A DNA stretch of 64,000 bases from positions 1,307,501 through 1,371,500 of the forward strand of contig NC_008380.1 in the NCBI RefSeq assembly GCF_000009265.1, in the 5' to 3' direction. The translations under genes and the position numbers were made by a program. The DNA is from Rhizobium johnstonii 3841 (GTDB taxonomy: Bacteria; Pseudomonadota; Alphaproteobacteria; Rhizobiales; Rhizobiaceae). Shown one piece after another: positions 42,762 through 51,640 of this stretch. A model generated the notes under the pieces. It had not been told where the DNA came from. It saw nothing but the letters and a program-made list of their open reading frames with translations, and made no database searches. Each line of letters starts with the position of its first letter. Positions within the stretch are counted from its first letter, which is position 1.

Positions 42762-43658
42762 ATGAAGAACCTGAATATGGTCCATCTCAACGGCCTCCGG
42801 GCGCTGGAAGCCGTCGGCTGTCTCGGCTCGCTGCAGGCCGCCGCCGACGAGCTTGGCGTCTCGGTCGGCGCCGTCAGCCAGCAGGTCATCAAGGCCGAAG
42901 CCCAGCTCGGTCAGGTGATCTTCGAGCGCACCGCCAGGGGCATGGTTGCCACCGAAGCCGGCCGGCCGGTGCTGCTCGCGCTCGACGAGGGTTTTGCCCG
43001 TCTTTCGGCGGCGGTGTCGATCGCCAGCCGCAAGGACGATACGATCCTGACGATCTCGGTGGCGCCGGTTTTCGCCGCCCGCTGGCTCGTCCATCGGCTC
43101 GATCGCTTCGCCGAGCGTTATCCCGACATCAAGCTGCGGCTGGATGCAACCACCAATCTCGTCAATCCGGCGCTATGCGACGTCGATATCGGCATCCGTG
43201 TCGGCAACGGCAAGTGGCCTGACGTGAAGGCCGAACTGTTGCTGGCACAGGAGGTCTTTCCCGTCTGCTCCCCCGAGATGGCGGCGAATCTGAAGGAACC
43301 CGCCGATATCCTCGCACTGCCTGCCATCATCGATGGCCGCGCGATGTTCACCTGGGAGGTCTGGATGCGCGCGGCCGGACTATCCGGCGCCACCCTTCCG
43401 ACCCGCCACGTCTTCAACGACGCCTCGCTCTGCCTCGATGCGGCGATCGCCGGCCAGGGCGTCATGCTGGCCTGGCAGACCCTTGCCGCCTTTGCGCTTG
43501 CCGAAGGCCGGCTGACCGCCCCTTTCGGCATTCGTGCGCAGACCGGCTTCGGCCATTACTTCGTCACCGCCGAAGGCACGCGCGAGCCCAAGAAAGTGAG
43601 GGATTTCAAGGCCTGGATCCGCGAGGAAATGGCCGGCACACTGGCTCTCTTCCGGTAG
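42762..43658 (+). CDS. LysR family regulator (GcvA-like)
   Basis: A 298-residue LysR regulator in the GcvA-like group: LNGLRALEAVGCLGSLQAAADEL opens the winged helix, SVGAVSQQVIKAEAQLGQVI follows, and the effector domain contains LTISVAPVFAARWLVHRL. Its stop codon is 3 bp from the stop of the convergent GST gene. The divergent gene upstream is the 66-residue protein at 42386. The target cannot be inferred with certainty. Confidence 0.9.
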   Translation: MKNLNMVHLNGLRALEAVGCLGSLQAAADELGVSVGAVSQQVIKAEAQLGQVIFERTARGMVATEAGRPVLLALDEGFARLSAAVSIASRKDDTILTISVAPVFAARWLVHRLDRFAERYPDIKLRLDATTNLVNPALCDVDIGIRVGNGKWPDVKAELLLAQEVFPVCSPEMAANLKEPADILALPAIIDGRAMFTWEVWMRAAGLSGATLPTRHVFNDASLCLDAAIAGQGVMLAWQTLAAFALAEGRLTAPFGIRAQTGFGHYFVTAEGTREPKKVRDFKAWIREEMAGTLALFR

Positions 43659-43661
43659 TCC

Positions 43662-44327
43662 TCACACCTCGATCGGTTCCTTGGCCCGTGCTGCCTGCAT
43701 CGCCTTATAGGCCGGGCGGGACTGGCAGCGCTCGATCCAGGCTTTGATATTCGGATGCGCTTGGAAAAGCGCCTCTTCGGTCTGGGCGTAGCGCAGCACC
43801 TCGGCGAGGTTGAGATCGGCGACGGTGAAGCGGTCGCCGACGATCCATTGCCGGCCGGCAAGGTGGTTTTCGAGAACCGCCAGCGGCCTGCGCAGCGACC
43901 GGCAGGAAACCGCGATCGTCTGCTGGCCGCCTTCGCTGTTTTCGAGCCCGTTATCATAAGTGAGCACGATCTTCACCGTAAGCGGCTCGACCTGCGAAGC
44001 CGCCCAGACCGTCCACATCGTCAGCAATCCGTCTTCTTCGACGGTTTGGCCGGAAAGCGGTCCGCCATGTTTACGGGCGAGGTAAAGATTGATCGCCAGC
44101 GACTCGTGCATGACGAAGTTGCCGTCCCTGATGCTGGGGATCTGCGCCATCGGATTGACGGCGATGAAATCTGGCGAATGCGTATTGAGGGGCGCCTCCG
44201 CTGAGAGCGGTTCTGCCAGCCGCCTTGCCTGCAGCACGGGCACCGACTGGAATGCGAGCCCGAGCTCCTCCGCCATCCAGTAGACGCGAGACGCACGCGA
44301 TCGATAGACCCCGTAGATTGTCAGCAT
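43662..44327 (-). CDS. Glutathione S-transferase family protein
   Basis: A 221-residue GST. The N-terminal domain starts [20 protein letters not shown], with [19 protein letters not shown] as the cis-Pro and glutathione-binding segment; the C-terminal helices contain [20 protein letters not shown]. The start at 44327 is the only one consistent with the fold; a much longer in-frame extension upstream has no family match. Second GST in this region, not closely similar to the one at 41377. Confidence 0.9.
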   Translation of the reverse strand: MLTIYGVYRSRASRVYWMAEELGLAFQSVPVLQARRLAEPLSAEAPLNTHSPDFIAVNPMAQIPSIRDGNFVMHESLAINLYLARKHGGPLSGQTVEEDGLLTMWTVWAASQVEPLTVKIVLTYDNGLENSEGGQQTIAVSCRSLRRPLAVLENHLAGRQWIVGDRFTVADLNLAEVLRYAQTEEALFQAHPNIKAWIERCQSRPAYKAMQAARAKEPIEV

Positions 44328-44428
44328 GAACGATATCCCCTCGATGTTATCCCGAGGGACCGTAGATGCCGTACCGATCCTGGAAAAGTCCTTGTTGCTG
44401 ATGGGACGATGAAAGCTTTTGATGCCCT

Positions 44429-45814
44429 TTACGAAACGCGGTTCCGCTCCACGGTCAACTGCGCATAGGGCGAGCCGCCGCCCGCCATCTCGCCGGAGAC
44501 CTTCTTCTCCCACTGAAAGCCGAGCACCGCCCCTTCGGAGGTCTCCTGGAACACGTTGTCGGTGATGACGGCAGTCCCCGCGCCATCGGCGACCGAAACG
44601 GCGCATCCCACGGGCGCCTTGCGCACCACATTGCCTGTCACAACGACGTTGCGCAGATACGGCCCCCAGCCGATCTGCAGGCCCCAGCGCGGCGCGCCTT
44701 CGATCACATTGCCTGAAATCAGCGTGTCGGCCTCCGCCGCGATGCCGATGCCGAAGCCGACCTCGTGCTGATAGGGGCCGCGCAGCGTCAGGTTGCGCAC
44801 GACATTGCCGGTGACGCTCGCCAGCCGGCCGCCCTCGTCGAAATTGGCGATCGAGATGCCGTTTGCCGCCCCGTCGATCATATTGGCGGAAACGACGGCG
44901 CCCTCGAAGGCGAATTCGACATAGATCGCCGTCTCGCCGGAACGCCGGCACTGATTGCTGCTGATCTGGATGTCAGAGGCCGAATTGGCGCGGATCGCCG
45001 TGAAGGCGCAATCGGAGATCTGGTTGTTCATTACCATCACGCCGTCGGCGCGGAAGATGTTGATGCCGTTGCCGTTTTGCCCGGTGCCGCCGTCATTGGC
45101 GCGGATATTGGAGATGCGGTTGCCGGAGACGACAGTGCCGTCCTCCGCCTTTTTCCAGCGATGCACCAGGATGCCGCCATTGCCGCAATCCAAAACCGTG
45201 TTGCCGGTGACCGAGAGGGTGGTGGAATCCACCGCGTAAAGCCCGGATTGGGCAGCCCCCGAAATGCGGCTGCGCTCGATCCGCCCGCCGCAGCGCTCCA
45301 GTTGCAGCCCGTGCTTGCGGCTGCCGCCGATCTCGCAATTGTCGATCAGCACCTCGTCGACACCGGTAAACTGCAAAAGCCCGCCGGCATAGTCGCCAAG
45401 TCTGCGGTTGCCGCCGTCGATGACGAGATTGGAAAGCTCGATGCGCCGCACGTTCTCGGCCGAAAACAGATGGCCTTCGCCGGTATAGACGATCCGCGAG
45501 GCGCCCGGCACGCCTGATATGCGCGTATTGTCGGGCAGGGTGAGATTGGAGACCCGGTAGGTGCCGGGCGGCAGGAACACCGGCACGTTCTCGCGCGCCG
45601 CCTGTTCGATCATCTGCTGCAGGTTGCGGGTCTTGCGGTTGCCGCTTTCGGGAATGGCGCGATAGTCCACCGCGTCGATCGCCCCGCGCAGATCGGGCTG
45701 AGCGGCCGCAGTCAGCGGCGAGGCAAGCGTGCGCGAAGCCCCTCCCGCAACGGCCGAGGCGGCAAAAAAGAAAAGCATGTCGCGGCGTGAGGGCATCCGG
45801 GGATCACTTGTCAT
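44429..45814 (-). CDS. Tat-exported beta-helix repeat protein (TIGR03808-like)
   Basis: A 461-residue protein. It starts with a twin-arginine signal ([20 protein letters not shown]) and continues as a right-handed parallel beta-helix with many short Gly/Asn-rich coils (for example [20 protein letters not shown]). It matches the TIGR03808 family of Tat-translocated repetitive proteins, seen mainly in rhizobia and relatives. Such folds often bind or cut polysaccharide, but no catalytic residues are assigned. I placed the start at 45814 so that the Arg pair lies near the N-terminus. It is divergent from a c-di-GMP protein. Confidence 0.85.
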   Translation of the reverse strand: MTSDPRMPSRRDMLFFFAASAVAGGASRTLASPLTAAAQPDLRGAIDAVDYRAIPESGNRKTRNLQQMIEQAARENVPVFLPPGTYRVSNLTLPDNTRISGVPGASRIVYTGEGHLFSAENVRRIELSNLVIDGGNRRLGDYAGGLLQFTGVDEVLIDNCEIGGSRKHGLQLERCGGRIERSRISGAAQSGLYAVDSTTLSVTGNTVLDCGNGGILVHRWKKAEDGTVVSGNRISNIRANDGGTGQNGNGINIFRADGVMVMNNQISDCAFTAIRANSASDIQISSNQCRRSGETAIYVEFAFEGAVVSANMIDGAANGISIANFDEGGRLASVTGNVVRNLTLRGPYQHEVGFGIGIAAEADTLISGNVIEGAPRWGLQIGWGPYLRNVVVTGNVVRKAPVGCAVSVADGAGTAVITDNVFQETSEGAVLGFQWEKKVSGEMAGGGSPYAQLTVERNRVS

Positions 45815-46051
45815 AACGCGCCCGTAGCAGGAAACGTGCCAGGCGGGCATGCATTCTTTTGGCACAGGCTGGGCGAAGGCGAATGAAATTGCCGTTATGG
45901 CCGAGGCCGACGGCAGGATCTCGCCGCTTATATTGTCGTCTTGTTCACCCTTTCATTTAAGCAAGCCGAAGGAAATGAGGACTACTTTGAAGGGAATTTC
46001 AATGATGACGAGTGCGGGATACGGCCTTCGGCCGGCGGGGAGAATGGCATC

Positions 46052-48349
46052 ATGCACGAATTGGGTGCCAGGCGATGGGAATCAACCGATGCCCTGACGG
46101 CCGAAACGCGACGCATCGTCGCCGCGACGGAGGCAATGATGGCATCGACCGCCCACCACCTCTCCGAGGGCATCGAGAACCTGCGCCTCAAGGCGATCGT
46201 CCACGAACTTCCGGATTTCCTCTACGTCAAGGATCGTGACAGCCGCTTCGTCTTCGCCAACGCCGTCACCGCCAGCAGCCTCGGCCTGGAGCGCGCCGAT
46301 CTGATCACCGGCAAACGCGACTTCGACCTGTTCGATTTCGAGACGGCGCGCCGCCATTTCGACATCGAGCAGCAGATCATGGCGACGGGCGAAGCCCGCA
46401 TCGACATGGAGGAATCCTACGTCCTTCCCGGCAGCAGAAGACCGATATGCCGGCTGACCTCGAAGATACCGCTGCGCAACGATCGCGGCGAGATCGTCGG
46501 CCTGATCGGCGTTTCCCGTGATATCACCGAACGCAAGCGCCAGGAGGATCTGCATCGCGGCCAGGCGAGCCTGCTCGAAATGATCGCCCGCAACGAGCCG
46601 TTGCCAATGATCCTCGAGGCCCTCGTGCTGATGATCGAGGCGCAGCTGGATGGGATTGACGGATCGGTGCTGCTGCTCGACGGCGAGGGCACCAGGCTCT
46701 ATCACGGCGCCTCTCCCAATCTGCCCGGCGGCTACAGCCGCCTGATCGATGGCGTCACGATCGGCCCCAAGGTCGGCTCCTGCGGCACTGCGGTGTGGCG
46801 CGGCCAGACGGTGATCGTCGAGGATGTGACGATCGATCCGCTGTGGGAGGATTTCCGCGCGATGATCGCGCCGTTCGGCTTCCGCTCCTGCTGGTCGACG
46901 CCGATCGCCACCTCGCAGAACAACGTGCTCGGCACGTTCGCGCTCTATTCCCGGGAAGTCCGCCGTCCCACCGAGCACGAGATGACGCTGGTGGCGCTTG
47001 CCACCCATATCGCCGGCATCGCCATCGAGCGCAAACGTGTCGACGACCGCATCCATTTCATGGCCCATCATGACGATCTGACGGGCCTGCCGAACCGCGC
47101 CTTCCTCAAGGAGCGGCTGGCGAGCATCCTCGACCAGGCCCGGCGCAACAACCGCAAGGTGACCGTGGCCTATATCGATCTCGACAATTTCAAGGACATC
47201 AACGACGGCCGCGGCCATGCCGCGGGCGACGAGGTTCTGAAAGAGACCGCCGCCCGCATGGCCAACAGCGTCAGGGCGTCCGATATGGTAGTGCGCCTCG
47301 GCGGCGACGAATTCCTCGTGGTGCTCGTCCACCAGTCGAGCCATGATGCCGGCATCACACGCCGCCTTCGCGATCTGCAAAAGGCGATCAACCGGCCGAT
47401 CCGCGGCGCGAACGGCGAGATCACCGTCACCTCGAGCATCGGCGTTGCCGCCTTCCCCTTCGATGGCGCGACCTCGGAAGAGCTTCTGGCCAATGCCGAC
47501 CGCGCCATGTACCGCGCCAAGGAACTCGGCCGCAACACATTGCAGCATCACGATGGCGGCGGCACGCCTGTGGGAATGCCGCTCGGCGAGCAGGAGGAGC
47601 TGCACCAGGCGATCACCGGCCACCAGCTGTTCCTGCAATACCAGCCGCAGGTCGATGTCGCCACCGGCCGCATCACCGGGCTCGAGGCGCTGGTGCGCTG
47701 GAACCATCCGGCAAAGGGCAGGGTGCCGCCGGTCAATTTCATTCCGCTCGCCGAAGAGACCGGCCTCATCGTTCCCCTCGGCCTCTGGGTGCTGAACGAG
47801 GCCTGCCGCCAGGCGCGCCACTGGCAGGAAATGGGCCTGGCGCCGCTCACGATCGCCGTCAACGTCTCGGCCAAGCAGTTCGCCGATCCGGATTTCGCAA
47901 CCCATGTCGCCGAGGCGCTGGAGCGCCACCGCCTGCAGTCCCGCTGGCTGGAGCTGGAGGTCACCGAAAGCGTGGTGATGCAGAATGCCGAACGGGCGCT
48001 CGCCATGATGGAAACGCTGCGGGGGCTTGGCGTGCGCCTGTCGATCGACGATTTCGGCTCCGGTTATTCCAGCCTGGCGGCGCTGAAGACCTTCCCCTTC
48101 GATCGCCTGAAGATGGACCGCTCGCTGGTCGAGGCCCTGCCGGGCGACAAGACCGCCGTCGCCATCGCCTCGGCGGTCATTTCGCTGGCGCAGACGCTGA
48201 AGCTCTCGGTTCTCGCCGAAGGCGTCGAAACCGACGCCCAGATGGATTTCCTGCGCCAGGCGCACTGCGAGGAGGCGCAAGGCTTCCGCTTCTCCAAACC
48301 GGTTTCGCCGGAGGAGATCCCGGCATTGCTGCGGGCGCGTAGTCTCTAG
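46052..48349 (+). CDS. PAS-GAF-GGDEF-EAL c-di-GMP protein
   Basis: A 765-residue signalling protein. A PAS domain (about residues 45-165, FLYVKDRDSRFVFANAVTAS, ending GVSRDITERKRQ), a GAF domain (about 180-330, LLLDGEGTRLYHGASPNLPG, VGSCGTAVWRGQTV), a GGDEF domain with motif RLGGDEFLV (about 345-505) and an EAL domain with GLEALVRWNHP and LSIDDFGSGYSSL (about 515-760). Both catalytic motifs are intact, so it may make and break c-di-GMP. The ATG at 46052 has a GGGGAG site; a TTG at 45941 would add a poorly conserved tail. Cytoplasmic. Confidence 0.9.
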   Translation: MHELGARRWESTDALTAETRRIVAATEAMMASTAHHLSEGIENLRLKAIVHELPDFLYVKDRDSRFVFANAVTASSLGLERADLITGKRDFDLFDFETARRHFDIEQQIMATGEARIDMEESYVLPGSRRPICRLTSKIPLRNDRGEIVGLIGVSRDITERKRQEDLHRGQASLLEMIARNEPLPMILEALVLMIEAQLDGIDGSVLLLDGEGTRLYHGASPNLPGGYSRLIDGVTIGPKVGSCGTAVWRGQTVIVEDVTIDPLWEDFRAMIAPFGFRSCWSTPIATSQNNVLGTFALYSREVRRPTEHEMTLVALATHIAGIAIERKRVDDRIHFMAHHDDLTGLPNRAFLKERLASILDQARRNNRKVTVAYIDLDNFKDINDGRGHAAGDEVLKETAARMANSVRASDMVVRLGGDEFLVVLVHQSSHDAGITRRLRDLQKAINRPIRGANGEITVTSSIGVAAFPFDGATSEELLANADRAMYRAKELGRNTLQHHDGGGTPVGMPLGEQEELHQAITGHQLFLQYQPQVDVATGRITGLEALVRWNHPAKGRVPPVNFIPLAEETGLIVPLGLWVLNEACRQARHWQEMGLAPLTIAVNVSAKQFADPDFATHVAEALERHRLQSRWLELEVTESVVMQNAERALAMMETLRGLGVRLSIDDFGSGYSSLAALKTFPFDRLKMDRSLVEALPGDKTAVAIASAVISLAQTLKLSVLAEGVETDAQMDFLRQAHCEEAQGFRFSKPVSPEEIPALLRARSL

Positions 48350-48451
48350 TGCATGTCGCTCAAAAGTGTGCAGCGGTTTTGGGAGAAAGACATGCACAAA
48401 AGGAAACATTGAAAGACGTCGCATCGATCAGGTCGATGTGAGGTCTTTCAA
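48349..48451. repeat. Palindromic repeats between convergent genes
   Basis: GTGCATGTC/GACATGCAC (48349-48397) encloses the AAAACCGCTGCACAC-type core seen at 3878. It is followed by TTGAAAGAC/GTCTTTCAA (48409-48451), whose minus-strand form can end the glycerophosphodiesterase transcript. Confidence 0.7.
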
Positions 48452-48454
48452 ACC

Positions 48455-49447
48455 TTATTTGACAAGCTTGCCGATCGCCTCGATCTCGTTGGTCCATATG
48501 CCCGCCGCATAGTCCTCAGGCAGCCGCGCCAGTTGCGAGGGGTCGTCGATGCCTGTGGAGAAATCGCTGACGCGATAGGGGCCGAGCACGAAAACCTCGG
48601 TCCCGGCATCCGCCATCCGGTCGAGAAAACGATCCGGCCAGCCCCAGAGCCACGGCGCGATATTGATCGGCACCAGCATCATCGCATGTCTGCATTCCTC
48701 CGGCAGCAGGCCGGTCCAGCCATAGCCGATGTAGCCGAACAGGCAGCCCTTCAGGCTCTTGCGCGAGGCGGTCTTGATATCGGGCACGAGCCGGCGGAGC
48801 ACGTCGATCGGCTCGTCGCCGCCATAAACGATGATCTCGGCCCGTCGCTCAATGGAAAGCCTGTTGAGCACGGCGGCGAGCTTTTCACCCTCGGAAGGAT
48901 CGCGGCTCTTGATGTTGATGAGGAAGCGCCGATCCGGAAAACTCGACAGCACCTCGGCAAGCGTCGGCATCATGCCGATGCCCCGGCCGCGAAAGGGAAA
49001 GGTCTTGCCGCCATCGGCGGTGTAACCATAGCCGATGTCGAGCCTCTTCATGTCAGCCATCGAATGCTCGCGCGTGACGCCGTGCCCGTCGGTTCGGCAG
49101 CCGAGCGTCCAGTCGTGAAAGACGGCGAACTGCCCATCCGTCGTCGGATGCACGTCGATCTCGACGATATCGGCGCCGGCCGCAAAGCCTGCCTGCATCG
49201 ACGGGATGGTGTTTTCCAGATAGTCGTGTTTCGGCGGCAGCATGCGGCTTGCCGTACAGGTGTCGTTCTTGAGATCGGTTTCGTCGAACCGCTGGGCGAT
49301 GCCGCGATGGGCGAGCAGCACCGGTTTTCCCGGCCGATGTTCGGCAAGCAGGCTTGTATTGGTGAGGTAAATGCCCGCCGAAGCGAGCGCGATCGCCGCC
49401 GCGCAATAGAAAAGCTTCCTGCCCAATGCCGATCCCCCTGGTTGCAT
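48455..49447 (-). CDS. Glycerophosphodiester phosphodiesterase family protein
   Basis: A 330-residue protein with an N-terminal signal-anchor (LFYCAAAIALASAGIYL, about residues 11-28) followed by the GDPD barrel: LLAHRGIAQRFDE carries the first His-Arg, ENTIPSMQAGFAAGADIVEID the metal-binding Glu-X-Asp, and FAVFHDWTLGCRT the second His. It should hydrolyse glycerophosphodiesters outside the cytoplasm. The middle (DGHGVTREHSMADMKRLDIG) is typical. Divergent from an alpha/beta hydrolase gene with about 70 bp between starts. Confidence 0.88.
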   Translation of the reverse strand: MQPGGSALGRKLFYCAAAIALASAGIYLTNTSLLAEHRPGKPVLLAHRGIAQRFDETDLKNDTCTASRMLPPKHDYLENTIPSMQAGFAAGADIVEIDVHPTTDGQFAVFHDWTLGCRTDGHGVTREHSMADMKRLDIGYGYTADGGKTFPFRGRGIGMMPTLAEVLSSFPDRRFLINIKSRDPSEGEKLAAVLNRLSIERRAEIIVYGGDEPIDVLRRLVPDIKTASRKSLKGCLFGYIGYGWTGLLPEECRHAMMLVPINIAPWLWGWPDRFLDRMADAGTEVFVLGPYRVSDFSTGIDDPSQLARLPEDYAAGIWTNEIEAIGKLVK

Positions 49448-49515
49448 CGCAAGGGTTAGAAAGCGATTCTGGTTGTTCTTGGGCTGTTTTCCGGCTTTTC
49501 TATGCTGTGGCAACA

Positions 49516-50337
49516 ATGAGTCTGATCGCTATGGAATTTGACGACGACGAGCTCATCCATTTCGAAGCGCATGGCGCCGCCCCGTTGCCGCCGGCCGTGG
49601 TCGAAGGGCATGTCGCGCATGACGGCGCCCGCATCTGGTATGCGAGCTATGGCTCTGGCCCACCCGTCATTCTGCTGCATGGCGGCCTCGGCCACAGTGG
49701 CAACTGGGGCCACCAAGTCCCGGCACTCTTGCGCCGCGGCCGCCGCGTCGTGCTGATCGACAGCCGCGGCCATGGAAGAAGCACCCGCGATTCCCGTCCT
49801 TATAGCTATGAGCTGATGGCTTCAGATGTGCTCGCCGTCATGGACGCACTGCATGTCGAAAAGGCTGCGATCGTCGGCTGGAGCGACGGCGCCTGCATCG
49901 CTTTGATCCTCGCCATGGCGGCGCCGTCCCGGGTCGAGGGCGTCTTCTTCTTCGCCTGCAACATGGATCCGAGCGGCACGCGGGAATTCGTTCCGACCCC
50001 GGTCATCGACCGATGCTTCAGCCGACACGCCAAGGATTATGCGGCGCTTTCCACCACGCCGGATGATTTTAATCCATTCGTCGAAGCGGTCAGCCTGATG
50101 ATGCGAACGGAGCCGAATTATCAGGCCGCCGACTTGGGCCTGATCCGCGTGCCGGTCGCGATCGTGCTTGCCGAGCACGACGAATTCATCAAGCCGGACC
50201 ATGCCGAATATCTTGCCCGCAGCATTCCGAACGCTGAGATGATCTATCTCAACGGTGTCAGCCATTTCGCGCCGCTGCAGCGGCCGTCGCAATTTAATGC
50301 CGCTGTGGAATCCTTCCTCGATGGAATAGGGTCGTGA
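49516..50337 (+). CDS. Alpha/beta hydrolase
   Basis: A 273-residue serine hydrolase. Oxyanion HGG in VILLHGGLGHSGNWG, nucleophile elbow in AAIVGWSDGACIALILA (Ser in GWSDG), acid in VLAEHDEF and catalytic His in YLNGVSHFAPLQRP. No signal peptide is obvious. The substrate is unknown; members of this group act on esters or peptides. I chose the ATG at 49516; a Met at 49531 is also possible. Confidence 0.85.
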   Translation: MSLIAMEFDDDELIHFEAHGAAPLPPAVVEGHVAHDGARIWYASYGSGPPVILLHGGLGHSGNWGHQVPALLRRGRRVVLIDSRGHGRSTRDSRPYSYELMASDVLAVMDALHVEKAAIVGWSDGACIALILAMAAPSRVEGVFFFACNMDPSGTREFVPTPVIDRCFSRHAKDYAALSTTPDDFNPFVEAVSLMMRTEPNYQAADLGLIRVPVAIVLAEHDEFIKPDHAEYLARSIPNAEMIYLNGVSHFAPLQRPSQFNAAVESFLDGIGS

Positions 50338-50425
50338 CGATCGCCGGCGTTCAGCCGCGGCGCATTCGCCAGTCCCTTCTTCCCGCCCTCTGGCCTCGCG
50401 CCCATTTCCCGCTATCTCTCTTTTC

Positions 50426-51436
50426 ATGAGACCTGATGCGCTGCTTTATCCCGCCCCGGAGGGGCTCTATTGCCCGGAAGGCGGCTTTTATGTCGATCCG
50501 GTGCGGCCCGTCGAGCAGGCGCTCGTCACCCACGGCCATTCGGACCATGCCCGCCCCGGCCATGTGAACGTGCTTGCCACCCGCCAGACGCTCGACATCA
50601 TGCGCTTGCGTTACGGCGACGGTTTCTGCGCCAGCGAGCAGGCGGCAGCCTTCGGCGAGGAGCTGCTGGTCAACGGCGTCAAGGTAAGTTTTCACCCGGC
50701 CGGCCATGTGCTCGGCTCCGCTCAGATCGCCATCGAGAAGAACGGCACCCGCATCGTCGTCTCCGGCGACTACAAACGCCGCCCCGACCCGACCTGCGCC
50801 GCCTATGTGCCGGTTGCCTGCGATGTCTTCATCACCGAGGCGACCTTCGGCCTGCCGGTCTTCCATCATCCCGATCCGATGGACGAGACGGCCAAGCTCT
50901 TGGCATCGCTGCGGCAATTTCCCGAGCGTACCCATCTCGTCGGCGCCTATGCCCTCGGCAAGGCCCAGCGCGTCATCCGGCTGCTGCGCGATGCCGGTTA
51001 TGCCGAACCGATTTACATCCATGGCGCCATGGAAAAACTCTGCGACTATTACATCGAGCAGGGCATCGATCTCGGCGAGCTGCTGCCGGCGACGATCGAA
51101 AGCCGCGACAAGTCCGCCTTCAGGGGGGCGGTCGTCATCGGCCCGTCATCGGCCTTCGCCGACCGCTGGGCCCGGCGCTTCAACGAGCCGCTGCCGGCCT
51201 TCGCCTCCGGCTGGATGATGGTGCGCCAGCGCGCCAAACAGCACGGCGTCGAACTGCCGCTCGTCATCTCCGATCATTGCGACTGGCCGGAACTGACCGA
51301 AACGATCCGGGAACTGCATCCGGCCGAGGTCTGGGTGACGCATGGCCGCGAGGAGGCCCTGGTGCGCTGGTGCCACTTGCAGGGCATCAAGGCGAAGCCG
51401 CTGCATCTGGTGGGTTATGAGGATGAGGGGGATTGA
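50426..51436 (+). CDS. DNA-ligase-associated exonuclease (metallo-beta-lactamase fold)
   Basis: A 336-residue enzyme of the TIGR04122 family. The metal motif His36-X-His38-X-Asp40-His41 (VTHGHSDHARPGH) and the FHPAGHVLGSAQIAIE segment are present, along with the beta-CASP-like part (VISDHCDW; VWVTHGREEALVRW). These are found with ATP-dependent DNA ligases and are taken to process DNA ends. The ligase gene follows at 51641, but a 151-bp inverted-repeat element lies in between. Confidence 0.9.
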   Translation: MRPDALLYPAPEGLYCPEGGFYVDPVRPVEQALVTHGHSDHARPGHVNVLATRQTLDIMRLRYGDGFCASEQAAAFGEELLVNGVKVSFHPAGHVLGSAQIAIEKNGTRIVVSGDYKRRPDPTCAAYVPVACDVFITEATFGLPVFHHPDPMDETAKLLASLRQFPERTHLVGAYALGKAQRVIRLLRDAGYAEPIYIHGAMEKLCDYYIEQGIDLGELLPATIESRDKSAFRGAVVIGPSSAFADRWARRFNEPLPAFASGWMMVRQRAKQHGVELPLVISDHCDWPELTETIRELHPAEVWVTHGREEALVRWCHLQGIKAKPLHLVGYEDEGD

Positions 51437-51463
51437 GGAGATGAGCTGCAACCTGCGCCCAAA

Positions 51464-51614
51464 CCCCTCCCCAACCCCTCCCCACAAGGGGGAGGGGCTA
51501 ACCCGTGGCGCCGCCTCGCAAACTAGGCCTGCTGCATGCCCTGCGCTGGAAGATGAATGCGGCGAGGGCCGCGCGTTAAGTCCCTCCCCCTTGTGGGGAG
51601 GGGTTGGGGAGGGG
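51464..51614. repeat. Element with 33-bp perfect inverted arms
   Basis: Arms 51464-51496 and 51582-51614 are exact reverse complements, rich in CCCCTCCCC. The inner 85 bp has no open frame. The whole element looks like a small non-coding mobile element or rhizobial palindromic repeat. It separates the exonuclease and ligase genes; as RNA it forms a very strong hairpin. Confidence 0.85.
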
Positions 51615-51640
51615 CCTTGGTCCCAGGGCGGGATGCACCC

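Noticed and set aside
43662..44951. Long N-terminal extension of the GST frame
   Set aside because: The 200 codons before 44327 overlap the beta-helix gene out of frame and lack any family match.
46082..48424. 780-codon open frame on the minus strand
   Set aside because: Antisense to the PAS-GAF-GGDEF-EAL gene and without motifs of its own.
51557..51640. Longer N-terminus for the DNA ligase
   Set aside because: These codons come from the inverted-repeat element and are not conserved; the ATG at 51641 begins the family sequence.
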